Shown here piece after piece: positions 18,246-25,801 of a stretch of 32,467 nucleotides of DNA (position 1 is the first letter of the stretch; every line of letters begins with the position of its first letter). A model generated the notes under the pieces. That model saw only the letters and a list, made by a program, of their open reading frames with translations. It had not been told where the DNA came from and ran no database searches. This DNA comes from Minisyncoccota bacterium (GTDB taxonomy: Bacteria > Patescibacteriota > Minisyncoccia > Phycocordibacterales > Phycocordibacteraceae). Both the position numbers and the translations under genes were made by a program. The stretch is taken from assembly GCA_028687085.1 (NCBI GenBank), contig JAQUAU010000004.1, positions 1 to 32,467 of the forward strand, in the 5' to 3' direction.

Positions 18246-19237
18246 GCCTGACGAACATCAATCCGGTTGCTCCCACATCCCTTGATTCAGCGCTCCGCCC
18301 CGCCTTGTGGGACGATTATGTCGGCCAGAAGCAGGTCAAAGCAAACGTCCGCATCTCAATAGACGCCGCCAAGAAGCGCGGGAGCATGCCGGAGCATATC
18401 CTCTTCTACGGCCCGCCGGGCGTCGGCAAGACGACCCTCGCCCATCTTGTCGCTGCGACCCTCGAATCACCTTTGAAGAGCACCTCCGGCGTCGCTATCG
18501 AGCGCGCAGGCGACCTCGCAGCCATCCTCACCAACCTCGAACCGAACACGGTTCTCTTTATCGATGAAATTCACCGTCTCTCGCGCAAGATAGAAGAGCT
18601 CCTCTACCCCGCCCTTGAGTCAGGCCACCTCGACATTATCCTCGGCAAAGGGCCGTCAGCGCGCACAGTGGAGCTCGCCCTCCCGCCCTTCACCCTCGTC
18701 GGTGCAACGACGCGCGTCGCTGAGCTCTCCGGCCCCTTGCGCTCGCGCTTCGGCGGCGGCATGTATCAGCTCGACTTCTACAGCGATGACGACCTGCGCG
18801 ATATCATCCACCGCTCCGCTCACCTGCTCGGCCTCGATGCGCCGCAAGAAGTCATCGAGCGCATCGCGGCGCGGAGCCGCGCGACTCCGCGCGTCGCGAA
18901 CGCACTTTTGAAGCGGGTACGAGACTTCTCCGAGGTGCACGAGCGCCCGCTCTCGGCTGAACTCTGCGACGAGGCATGCGAGCTCTTCGGGATCGACCTG
19001 CACGGCCTCACCAAAGATGATCGCCGCTATCTCGAGACACTTCTGAAGAGCTTCCGCGGCGGACCAGCAGGCGTACAGGCGCTCGCCGCCGCCCTCCACG
19101 AAGACGTGGATACCGTTGAGCACGTCTACGAGCCGTATCTTCTGCGCCTCGGATTTATCGAGCGCGGGAGCCGCGGACGCATCCTGACCCAGAGCGGTCG
19201 TGCGTATTTGAGCGTAGAAAAACCTTCTTTGTTCTAA
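18239..19237 (+). CDS. ruvB: Holliday junction branch migration helicase RuvB
   Basis: 332 aa AAA+ motor that drives branch migration on RuvA-bound junctions. RPALWDDYVGQKQVKANV near residue 20 is the family N-terminal motif (RP..l.dfiGQ). Walker A GPPGVGKT at 58-65, Walker B LFIDEIHRL at 106-114, sensor 1 LVGATTR near 151-157, and the arginine-finger loop GPLRSRFGG near 164-172. The C-terminal winged helix has FRGGPAGVQALAAAL and LGFIERGSRGRILT. Length and motifs are complete. An extended -10 (TGATAGAAT, 18210-18218) lies 20 nt upstream, so there is a short leader without Shine-Dalgarno. Followed by the fused terminator-promoter element and yebC-ruvC. Confidence 0.97.
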   Translation: MSSLTNINPVAPTSLDSALRPALWDDYVGQKQVKANVRISIDAAKKRGSMPEHILFYGPPGVGKTTLAHLVAATLESPLKSTSGVAIERAGDLAAILTNLEPNTVLFIDEIHRLSRKIEELLYPALESGHLDIILGKGPSARTVELALPPFTLVGATTRVAELSGPLRSRFGGGMYQLDFYSDDDLRDIIHRSAHLLGLDAPQEVIERIAARSRATPRVANALLKRVRDFSEVHERPLSAELCDEACELFGIDLHGLTKDDRRYLETLLKSFRGGPAGVQALAAALHEDVDTVEHVYEPYLLRLGFIERGSRGRILTQSGRAYLSVEKPSLF

Positions 19238-19324
19238 AAAAGCGAGTGGCTTGTGAAAATTGGTAGTTAGACTTGGCCTAGCGGCCCGGAGCGCGACCAA
19301 TTTTTACAAGTTGCGAGCTTTTTT
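19236..19324 (+). terminator. Long imperfect hairpin terminator after ruvB
   Basis: 29-nt arms at the two ends (starting AAAAAAGC, ending GCTTTTTT) pair except for one 7x7 internal loop and a G-U. The middle is GC-rich (GGCCTAGCGGCC). It begins inside the ruvB stop codon. T-tracts flank it on both strands. The -10 box of yebC follows 2 nt after the last T. Confidence 0.85.
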
Positions 19325-19326
19325 GC

Positions 19327-19332
19327 TATCAT
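19327..19332 (+). promoter_or_regulatory. -10 box TATCAT of yebC-ruvC (leaderless)
   Basis: 7 nt before the yebC ATG and immediately downstream of the ruvB terminator T-run. Confidence 0.55.
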
Positions 19333-19339
19333 CAAGACA

Positions 19340-19894
19340 ATGTCCGGGCACAGCAAATGGTCGCAGATAAAGCGGCAAAAGGCCGTCACCGATTCGGCGA
19401 AGAGCCGCGTCTTCTCACGCTATGCGCGCCTCATCGCACTCGAAGCGAAAAAGGCAAACGGGATCCTCTCGGCACCCGGCCTCGCAGTCGCGATTAGTCG
19501 CGCCAAGGCCGCGAATATGCCGAAAGAGAACATCGAGCGCGCTATCGCCAAGGGTTCGTCAAAGGATGCGGGCGAACTCCTGCAGGTCGTCTACGAGGCC
19601 TACGGCCCAGGCGGCGTCGCCATCCTTATCGATGCCCTCACCGACAACAAGAACCGCACGACCCAAGAGATTAAGCATCTCCTCGTACTCCAGGGCGTCG
19701 AACTCGCGAATCCCGGCGCCGCAAGTTGGGCATTTACCAAGACCGGCGCGGACTACCTCCCCAATGAACCCTTGATCGACATTGCCGGTACCGACGAAGA
19801 GAAACTCGGTGCGATACTCGAAGCGCTCGACGAACACGAGGACGTCCAGCAGGTGTTCACCAACGCGAGAGGCTATGAGGATACTGGCGATTGA
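19340..19894 (+). CDS. YebC/PmpR/TACO1-family protein, shortened
   Basis: 184 aa. The N-terminal domain is typical: MSGHSKWSQIKRQKAVTDSAKSRVFSRYARLI, then RAKAANMPKENIERAIAKGS and EAYGPGGVAILIDALTDNKNRTTQEIKHLL. After GAASWAFTKTG the usual ~60-residue third domain (the AALEAGAEDV region) is mostly gone. The protein resumes at the final DEHEDVQQVFTNA helix-strand. Family members are ~240 aa, so this is an internally shortened version, not a truncation at the end. YebC proteins act as transcriptional regulators in some bacteria and as factors aiding ribosomes on difficult stretches in others; which applies here is unknown. The start is leaderless and the 3' end overlaps ruvC by 20 nt. Confidence 0.93.
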   Translation: MSGHSKWSQIKRQKAVTDSAKSRVFSRYARLIALEAKKANGILSAPGLAVAISRAKAANMPKENIERAIAKGSSKDAGELLQVVYEAYGPGGVAILIDALTDNKNRTTQEIKHLLVLQGVELANPGAASWAFTKTGADYLPNEPLIDIAGTDEEKLGAILEALDEHEDVQQVFTNARGYEDTGD

Positions 19895-20351
19895 CCCGGG
19901 CTACGACCGCCTCGGCATCGCTGTTATCGAGGGCAATCCGTCGCGGCCGACGCTCCTCATGAGCGATTGTGTGGAGCCCAAAAAGGGATTGCGTGAAGAC
20001 CGCCTCGCCGAGGTGTCACGGGCTGTCACCGACGCTGTGAGAGACTACGCGCCCGATGCACTCGCTATCGAAACGCTCTTTTTTAGCACGAACAAGAAGA
20101 CAGCCATCGGCGTCGCCGAGGCGCGCGGTGCGATACTCGCCGCCGCGGGCGCGAAGCATCTGCCGATTATCGAGTGTTCGCCTGGCCAGGTGAAGCTTGC
20201 CGTGGCCGGCCACGGCGGCGCCGCGAAGGCCGACATCGCCCGTATGGTTCCCAAACTCCTCGCTCTCCCGAACAAGAAGCGGCGCGATGACGAACTCGAC
20301 GCTATCGCCATCGGCATCACCGCGCTTGCCTTCGGTCTTCCACGCCGATAA
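19875..20351 (+). CDS. ruvC: Crossover junction endodeoxyribonuclease RuvC
   Basis: 158 aa dimeric Holliday junction resolvase. MRILAIDPGYDRLGIAV carries Asp7. LAIETLFFSTNKKTAIGVAEARG carries Glu66. ECSPGQVKLAVAGHGGAAKADI is the loop before the last helix, and RRDDELDAIAIG supplies Asp139 and Asp142. These are the positions of the canonical D-E-D-D tetrad. ATG 19875 is used because it gives the family N-terminus; it overlaps the yebC 3' end by 20 nt, as in the common yebC-ruvC arrangement. An in-frame upstream start would only read yebC sequence out of phase. Confidence 0.96.
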   Translation: MRILAIDPGYDRLGIAVIEGNPSRPTLLMSDCVEPKKGLREDRLAEVSRAVTDAVRDYAPDALAIETLFFSTNKKTAIGVAEARGAILAAAGAKHLPIIECSPGQVKLAVAGHGGAAKADIARMVPKLLALPNKKRRDDELDAIAIGITALAFGLPRR

Positions 20352-20400
20352 TCCACAGGGCCACTTGCAGGAATATTTCTTTTTGCTACATATATCCATA

Positions 20401-20490
20401 ATGGATGACGATATTTTCGACGAAGACCTCATCGAGAACGAAGCAGAGATGCTCGAAGAAGAAGCCGAGGACGAGGAACGCGACTTTTAG
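20401..20490 (+). CDS. Tiny acidic protein (29 aa)
   Basis: 29 residues, of which more than half are Asp or Glu, with almost no hydrophobic core (pattern MDDDIFDEDLIENEAEML...EERDF). A TACATA box with upstream TG (20387-20392) ends 8 nt before the ATG, the same leaderless geometry as the neighbours, and the PBP gene begins 26 bp after its stop. No family recognised. It could be a small regulatory or chaperone-like acidic peptide, or a short leader ORF for the PBP gene. A chance frame is not excluded at this length. Confidence 0.5.
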   Translation: MDDDIFDEDLIENEAEMLEEEAEDEERDF

Positions 20491-20504
20491 GAACGCCGCC
20501 GTGA

Positions 20505-20510
20505 TACCAT
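20505..20510 (+). promoter_or_regulatory. Extended -10 box TGATACCAT of the PBP gene (leaderless)
   Basis: TACCAT preceded by TGA, with exactly 6 nt to the ATG at 20517. Confidence 0.55.
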
Positions 20511-20516
20511 ACCGAC

Positions 20517-22694
20517 ATGACCTCTCGTCGGTATGTTCCGCGGCGACACACTCTAGTCGCGTCTGTTCTCGCACTCCTCGGCCTCGGCTTCATCATCGGC
20601 GGCGGCATCCTCTTTGCCGTCGCATTCACGCCAGTGCCCGACATCGGCTCGTTCGCCGCACGCCAGGTCGATCAGTCGACCAAGATTTATGACCGCACCG
20701 GCCAAGTGCTCCTCTATGACTACAATCGCGACGCAAAGCGCAATGTTATCCCGCTCTCGGCGATATCACCCAACTCGATCAATGCAACTATCGCCATAGA
20801 AGATTCGAGCTTCTATGAACACGGCGGTATTCGCCTCACCTCTATCGTCCGAGCCATTGTCGCCGACATCATCGGTGGAGGCCTTTCTCAGGGCGGTTCA
20901 ACCATCACTCAGCAAGTAGTGAAGAATGAACTGCTCACGAGCAAGAAAAGCGTTGTCCGCAAGATCAATGAGTGGGTCCTCGCAATCAAGCTCGAGCAAG
21001 TCTATTCAAAAGACCAGATCCTCGAGACCTACCTGAACAATATTCCGTATGGCGGCATGCTCTACGGCGTCGAAGCAGCCGCTGAGGCCTATTTCGGCAA
21101 GCCCGCAAAAGACCTCTCGCTCCCGCAGGCAGCCTATCTCGCCGCAATGATCCAGGCTCCCTCCTATTATTCGCCGTACGGCACCCACAAAGCAGAGCTC
21201 GATGCCCGCAAAAATACCGTCCTTGATCGCATGCATGTACTCGGCTTTATCGACGACGCAGTCTATGCTGCCGCTAAAACAGAATTAGTTTCCTTCGCCC
21301 CCACCGGGCAGAATGCGATTATTGCTCCTCACTTCGTCTTCTATATCCTTAACCAGCTCGAGACAGCGTATGGACCGCAAGCGCTTATGTCGGGACTGAA
21401 GGTGACGACGACGCTCGACGCTGACCTGGAGGTGCAGGCCGAATCGATTGTGAACAAATATGCGCTCGAGAATGAAAAGAAGTTTAAGGCGTCAAATGCT
21501 TCTTTGGTTGCTATCGACCCTGCAACCGGACAGATTCTCGCAATGGTCGGCTCGCGAAGCTTCTTCGACAAATCAATCGACGGCCAGTACAACGCGACGC
21601 TCTCTTCTCGTCAGCCGGGTTCGACCATGAAGCCCTTCATCTACTCGCTCGCGCTCGAGCACGGCTACACGCGTGATACCCTCATCTTCGATGTACCGAC
21701 CCAATTTTCAACCGCATGCAAGCCATATGAAGTCTTCAACAACACCTCACCGTGTTATGCGCCGTCCGACTACGACGGAAAGTTCCGCGGTCCGATGACC
21801 TTTGAAACGGCGCTCGCTCAATCTATCAACATTCCCGCCATCAAGGTGCTCTATCTTGTTGGTATTCAGAACGCAATCAATCTTGCAAAGTCATTTGGAC
21901 TCACCACCCTCGGCGATCCGAGCCAATACGGTCTCACGCTTGTTCTCGGCGGTGGCGAGGTTCGCCTTCTCGACCTCACTGGCGCCTATGCCGCCTTCGC
22001 AAATGATGGTGTCTTGAATACGCCGACCGGCATCCTCGAGATCGACGACGGACAAGGGACGGTCCTTCAAAAATTCTCTCCCCAATCATCAATCGTCCTG
22101 CCGGCGGGCATCGCGCGCGATATGTCCGCGATGCTCTCTGATGCGCAGGCGCGCCTGCCGGAATATCCGCTCAACTCCCCGCTCTCCTTCCCGGGCTACG
22201 ACGTTGCAGTAAAGACAGGTACGACCGACGATACACGTGACGCATGGGTCATCGGCTATACTCCCTCGCTTGCTGTCGGCGTATGGGCCGGCAACAATGA
22301 TAATTCGAAGATGGTGAAGTCGGTCGCCGGATTCATCGCGGCACCAATGTGGCATGAAGCGATGGCGTACGGCCTTTCGAAGTATCCGAAGACCTATTTC
22401 GGCGAGCCGAACCCCATCTACGCTTCAGTCCCGCCGATGCTGCAGGGGAATTGGATTGTTCCGGACGCACAAGGAGCTATTGTGCCCCACAGTCTTCTCT
22501 ACTGGACGGATAAAAATAATCCTCAAGGACCTCCTCCCGCAAATCCCTCAAGAGACCCTCAATTCTCGTATTGGGAATATGGCGTCTCGTCGTGGTATGC
22601 CTCACATCCTGAATTATTCATGGGCGGCGTGCAGCTCCCCGTTCCTCTCTCATATCAGTCCTATCAACCAGAAGAAGTGGTGCTCCCTCAATAA
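20517..22694 (+). CDS. Class A penicillin-binding protein (PBP1A type)
   Basis: 725 aa bifunctional peptidoglycan synthase. Short basic cytoplasmic tail, one transmembrane anchor (about 12-37). The GT51 glycosyltransferase domain has IAIEDSSFYEHGGI (92-105, catalytic Glu in EDxxFxxH), GGSTITQQVVKN (126-137) and YLNNIPYGGMLYGVEAAAEAYFGK. The transpeptidase domain has the three active-site motifs: SxxK in QPGSTMKP (Ser near 368), SIN near 436, and KTGTTDDTRDAW near 566. The C-terminal ~90 residues after the transpeptidase core are Pro/Tyr/Trp-rich. It polymerises and crosslinks lipid II, whose carrier is made by UppS and whose peptide needs the Mur ligases. Leaderless-type promoter; convergent with dnaN with only 2 bp between the stops. 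Confidence 0.95.
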   Translation: MTSRRYVPRRHTLVASVLALLGLGFIIGGGILFAVAFTPVPDIGSFAARQVDQSTKIYDRTGQVLLYDYNRDAKRNVIPLSAISPNSINATIAIEDSSFYEHGGIRLTSIVRAIVADIIGGGLSQGGSTITQQVVKNELLTSKKSVVRKINEWVLAIKLEQVYSKDQILETYLNNIPYGGMLYGVEAAAEAYFGKPAKDLSLPQAAYLAAMIQAPSYYSPYGTHKAELDARKNTVLDRMHVLGFIDDAVYAAAKTELVSFAPTGQNAIIAPHFVFYILNQLETAYGPQALMSGLKVTTTLDADLEVQAESIVNKYALENEKKFKASNASLVAIDPATGQILAMVGSRSFFDKSIDGQYNATLSSRQPGSTMKPFIYSLALEHGYTRDTLIFDVPTQFSTACKPYEVFNNTSPCYAPSDYDGKFRGPMTFETALAQSINIPAIKVLYLVGIQNAINLAKSFGLTTLGDPSQYGLTLVLGGGEVRLLDLTGAYAAFANDGVLNTPTGILEIDDGQGTVLQKFSPQSSIVLPAGIARDMSAMLSDAQARLPEYPLNSPLSFPGYDVAVKTGTTDDTRDAWVIGYTPSLAVGVWAGNNDNSKMVKSVAGFIAAPMWHEAMAYGLSKYPKTYFGEPNPIYASVPPMLQGNWIVPDAQGAIVPHSLLYWTDKNNPQGPPPANPSRDPQFSYWEYGVSSWYASHPELFMGGVQLPVPLSYQSYQPEEVVLPQ

Positions 22695-22696
22695 TC

Positions 22697-23797
22697 TTAC
22701 TGATTCATCGGAGAAACGAGATAGAGCAGTGATGTGTCGCCAACGCCTTTGATAATAAGAGGACGACCAATACCAGCAGCCGTGAGTGAGAGGCTTTCAG
22801 CGCTCGTAAGAGCAAGGGCGGCTGAGAGGTACCGATGATTGAAAGAGAGATCGAGAGCGCTTCCTGATACGTGCGCTCCGAGTGTCTCAGATGCTTCTCC
22901 TATGTCGGCATTCCGTGCAAAGAATGAAATTGAATTTTTCTTCGGATCAAAACTAATCCGCACTTTCTGAAATGTATCTGAGAAGATTGTCGTCCTTTTG
23001 AGGGCGTTTTCAAAATCCTTTCTCAGAACAACTGCTTCGACGATCGATTCTTTTGGAATAATTTGTCGGTAGTCAGGATAGACGGCATTTGTGAGTCGAG
23101 AGACCAGCATGCCGGAGGTACTGACAAAAGCACATTGATGTTCATCAAACGACATAATAATATCATCGTCTGGTAATGCTTGTGCAATATCAAGTGCATT
23201 CTTTGCCGGAATAAGGAATTTACCTTGAGTCCCTTTATTAGAGAGAGGGACCTTCTTTTCTGCAAGGCGAAATGAATCAGTTGCAACCGCGGTGAGTATG
23301 CCGCCTTCTATAGAGAGGTAGATACTTGCGAGTTCCGGACGGACAGTTGAAGAAGAAGCACATGAGGCAATGGAAGTGAATAGATTTTTTAAAAGTACCC
23401 CCGGGAGCACGATACGGTTTTTAGGATTCTCAGGAAATGGAATTGAAGGAAAATCGTCGTACGGGACGGTTTTAATCGAGCTTTTTCCGGTACCGCTTGT
23501 GAGCGATATAATATCACCAGTATGTTCAAGGGTTATAATCCCCTCTTCAGTAAGAGAACTCGCAATATGCTGAAGAAGTGTAGCCGGCAGCGCAACGACA
23601 CCCTGAGTTGCACACTCTCCTTCTATTTTCAGATCAATACCCGTCTCAAGATTTGTTGCACGCATTTTAATCCCCTCGTCACCAGCAATAATCAATACTG
23701 AAGCAAGAGCAGGGAGTGTCGTACTCTTTCTTTCAGCGAATCTTGATACGATATGCACTGCTTCTCCGAATTTCTTTTTTTCAATTGAAATATGCAT
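22697..23797 (-). CDS. dnaN: DNA polymerase III beta sliding clamp
   Basis: 366 aa ring-forming clamp with three similar domains. Typical segments: the start MHISIEKKKFGEAVHIVSRF, TTLPALASVLIIA, ATNLETGIDLKIE, VALPATLLQHIASSL, FPSIPF, TAVATDSFRLAEKKV, FLIPAKNALDIAQAL, SRLTNAVYPDYRQIIPKE, FENALKRTTIFSDTFQKVRISF, and the C-terminus LIIKGVGDTSLLYLVSPM in place of the usual P(M/V)R(L/M). Complete length. The gene is visibly more AT-rich than most of the window. It lies 111 bp downstream of dnaA on the same strand, the classical order, with a candidate origin between. Confidence 0.97.
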   Translation of the reverse strand: MHISIEKKKFGEAVHIVSRFAERKSTTLPALASVLIIAGDEGIKMRATNLETGIDLKIEGECATQGVVALPATLLQHIASSLTEEGIITLEHTGDIISLTSGTGKSSIKTVPYDDFPSIPFPENPKNRIVLPGVLLKNLFTSIASCASSSTVRPELASIYLSIEGGILTAVATDSFRLAEKKVPLSNKGTQGKFLIPAKNALDIAQALPDDDIIMSFDEHQCAFVSTSGMLVSRLTNAVYPDYRQIIPKESIVEAVVLRKDFENALKRTTIFSDTFQKVRISFDPKKNSISFFARNADIGEASETLGAHVSGSALDLSFNHRYLSAALALTSAESLSLTAAGIGRPLIIKGVGDTSLLYLVSPMNQ

Positions 23798-24173
23798 ACG
23801 ATACCTATTAAGGGTGTTGATAATGGGATAACTCTATAAAACCAAACAACAAGGCCGTATTATGTATTTCTTTTTTTAACCAACCTGTTGATAGTGATAT
23901 GGTAATCGTCATACAAGAAGCGTACGGATATTTTGAATCTCTTTTGCTAAGTCACTATCCACACCTATTTCGCGCTTTATCTTCTCACAGGAGTGGATAA
24001 CCGTCGTATGATCGCGACCACCGAGTTTTGTCCCGATAGTCGGATACGAGATACTGAAATCTTCTCGAAGGATATACATAATGACTTGTCGCGGGCGCAC
24101 CACCTCCCTTCTCCGTGTCTTCTCATAGATACTCTCTTCGTCGATACCATAAAATTCAGCCACTTTATCCACC
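23798..24173. other. Candidate replication origin (oriC) between dnaA and dnaN
   Basis: Five near-matches to the DnaA box TTATCCACA lie close together: TTATCAACA (23815-23823, minus), CTATCAACA (23886-23894, minus), CTATCCACA (23955-23963, plus), TTATCCACT (23992-24000, minus), TTATCCACC (24165-24173, plus). The last three are within the 3' end of dnaA. Between the first two is an AT-rich stretch with a T7 run (23866-23878) that could unwind. Gene order dnaN-dnaA/rpmH-rnpA-yidC supports an origin here; no skew calculation was done. Confidence 0.5.
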
Positions 24174-25261
24174 ACATTCTTTACCGAGATATTTTTCTGC
24201 GGGCGCGTGAAGGAACGAAGTGATTGGCGGACTTCAGCGATATCAGGAGCTGAACCTTTTACTTGGGCATGACAGATAATACTGTTCACCATACCCTCCA
24301 ATTCACGTATTGAACCGCTCATTGAGGTGGCGAGATACTCAATAACCTCATCTGAGAGCATAATACCGTGCATCGCCGCCTTTTTTTGAACAATAGCCAT
24401 ACGGGATTCTGAGTCAGGCTCGCCGATATCGATCGTCATACCACTCGCCAAACGACCCTTTAAACGCTCGGCAATATCGGGTATTGCGAGCGGTGCGCGG
24501 TCAGAGGAGAAGATGATCTGCTTGTTGGTATCATGGAGGGCGTTGAAGAGATGAAAGAGTTCTTCCTCACTTCGTTCTTTCTTCGAGAGGAATTGAATAT
24601 CATCCATGATGAGGAGATCATAGTGGCGATATTTATCCTTGAAGCGGTTCGCAGTGCCCGCTTGGACTGAGTCGGTGTAATCAACAACGAATTTTTCTGA
24701 TGTGAGATAAAACACTTTCTGCGACGGATGATTCTTCTTGTACTGATTGCCGATTGCTTGGATAAGGTGTGTTTTGCCTCTCCCAGTGTCGCCGTACACA
24801 AAGAGAGGGTTGTAGGTGATGCCGGGTCGCGCGAGAACGGCCTGTGCGGCTGAGTAGGCGAGATTGTTGAATGAACCGATGACGAACGTGTCGAACGTGT
24901 AGCGAGGGTTTAGATTGTCGCTCTTGTTGATATAGAATTCGTCGAGCGGGAGCTCGAGAGCGCCGCGCACAACCTTGTTCTCTTTCGGCGGCTTGCGGTG
25001 CTCATCTTTCACAATAAGGTACTCGATATTGCGGAACTCATACGATATCTCTCTGACGATCTTTAGGAGGAGCGAGTGGAACTTCTTCAAGTACCAGTCT
25101 TTGAAGAATTGGCTTGGCACGCCAACATAGAGGACGCCGTCTTCGCCGACCTTCACGATGAAACTATTACGGAACCAGGTATTGAAATTAGCGGGAGAAA
25201 TCGAGAGCTCGACCTGTGTCAAGACGTATTCCCAGAGCTCTCGAGGATTTCCTTTATCCAT
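23909..25261 (-). CDS. dnaA: Chromosomal replication initiator protein DnaA
   Basis: 450 aa. Domain I (about 1-85) begins MDKGNPRELWEYVLTQVE. A short linker follows. The AAA+ domain (about 115-330) has NPLFVYGDTGRGKTHL (Walker A 157-164), LLIMDDIQFLSKKE (Walker B 216-221), IIFSSDRAP and ERLKGRLASGMTIDI. The DNA-binding domain IV (about 356-450) has RPRQVIMYILRE and the signature KLGGRDHTTVIHSCEKI. Start 25261: a TATACT box ends 9 nt upstream, and the 49 additional codons of the longer open frame have no family match and would cross the promoter of rpmH. It is divergent from rpmH. Confidence 0.97.
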   Translation of the reverse strand: MDKGNPRELWEYVLTQVELSISPANFNTWFRNSFIVKVGEDGVLYVGVPSQFFKDWYLKKFHSLLLKIVREISYEFRNIEYLIVKDEHRKPPKENKVVRGALELPLDEFYINKSDNLNPRYTFDTFVIGSFNNLAYSAAQAVLARPGITYNPLFVYGDTGRGKTHLIQAIGNQYKKNHPSQKVFYLTSEKFVVDYTDSVQAGTANRFKDKYRHYDLLIMDDIQFLSKKERSEEELFHLFNALHDTNKQIIFSSDRAPLAIPDIAERLKGRLASGMTIDIGEPDSESRMAIVQKKAAMHGIMLSDEVIEYLATSMSGSIRELEGMVNSIICHAQVKGSAPDIAEVRQSLRSFTRPQKNISVKNVVDKVAEFYGIDEESIYEKTRRREVVRPRQVIMYILREDFSISYPTIGTKLGGRDHTTVIHSCEKIKREIGVDSDLAKEIQNIRTLLV

Positions 25262-25270
25262 AGTGTTCGG

Positions 25271-25276
25271 AGTATA
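25271..25276 (-). promoter_or_regulatory. -10 box TATACT of dnaA
   Basis: TATACT on the minus strand, 9 nt before the dnaA ATG at 25261, predicting a leader of about 2 nt. Confidence 0.55.
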
Positions 25277-25357
25277 CCGCTCCGCAAGAAAGAAGACACT
25301 CTGGTTTTTCGGGGAGAACCTGTTAGTATTGTGTGCACAACCTAATTTTCTATTTGT

Positions 25358-25495
25358 ATGGGAAAAATGACCTATCAACCGAAGAAACGTAAGCGCGCGA
25401 AGACCCACGGATTCCTCACGCGCAGTAAGACTGCCTCAGGCCGTAAGATCGTCCAGGCTCGCCGCCGCGCTGGCCGCAAGAGTTTAACCGCATAA
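25358..25495 (+). CDS. rpmH: 50S ribosomal protein L34
   Basis: 45 aa (or 42 aa from the second ATG at 25367). Contains the complete L34 signature: TYQPKKRKRAKTHGFLTRSKTASGRK in two runs, with the conserved KR(K/A)xTHGF(L/R)xR and GRK(V/I)(L/V)xxRRRxGRKxL. Very basic. The second ATG gives the family-typical start (MTYQP); the first adds only MGK. A TGTTAGTAT extended -10 (25321-25329) lies upstream. First gene of the rpmH-rnpA-yidC run that leads away from dnaA. Confidence 0.95.
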   Translation: MGKMTYQPKKRKRAKTHGFLTRSKTASGRKIVQARRRAGRKSLTA

Positions 25496-25501
25496 ACGCT
25501 C

Positions 25502-25801
25502 GTGTTTTCACGCCGCGACCGGCTCCCGCGTGCGCAGTTCCCCTCTGTGCTTAAGACAGGGCGACGGCTCTCATCGCCCCATTTTCTAGCGGTCATTTCG
25601 CCGGAAGGCCGGGGATATGCCGTCGTCATCCCCAAGAAAGTCGCCCGTCTCTCGGTTACCCGCCATAAGATAAAGCGTCGCGTACTCGCTGCTCTCCGGA
25701 CTATGACCCTGCCCCCTTCCCTCGTCTTATTTCCTAAATCATCGGTGAGTAGTGTAAGCTACAAAGACATTCAAATAGAGATAAAGAACCTTCTTTCGTG
25801 A
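25502..25801 (+). CDS. rnpA: Ribonuclease P protein component
   Basis: 99 aa, GTG start 6 bp after the rpmH stop. N-terminal FSRRDRLPRAQFPSVLKTGRRLSSPHF matches the family start (L.k...F..v...G.r......l). The RNR motif appears as VTRHKIKRRVLAALR (family: A..RN.iKR..Re.fR). It helps RNase P RNA trim tRNA 5' leaders. The alignment is sound but the sequence is shorter at the C-terminus than in E. coli. The stop overlaps the yidC start as GTGA. Confidence 0.9.
   Translation: MFSRRDRLPRAQFPSVLKTGRRLSSPHFLAVISPEGRGYAVVIPKKVARLSVTRHKIKRRVLAALRTMTLPPSLVLFPKSSVSSVSYKDIQIEIKNLLS

Noticed and set aside
25262..25408. Longer dnaA start (49 additional residues)
   Set aside because: The extension has no similarity to DnaA domain I, crosses the rpmH promoter and start, and the TATACT box fits the shorter start.
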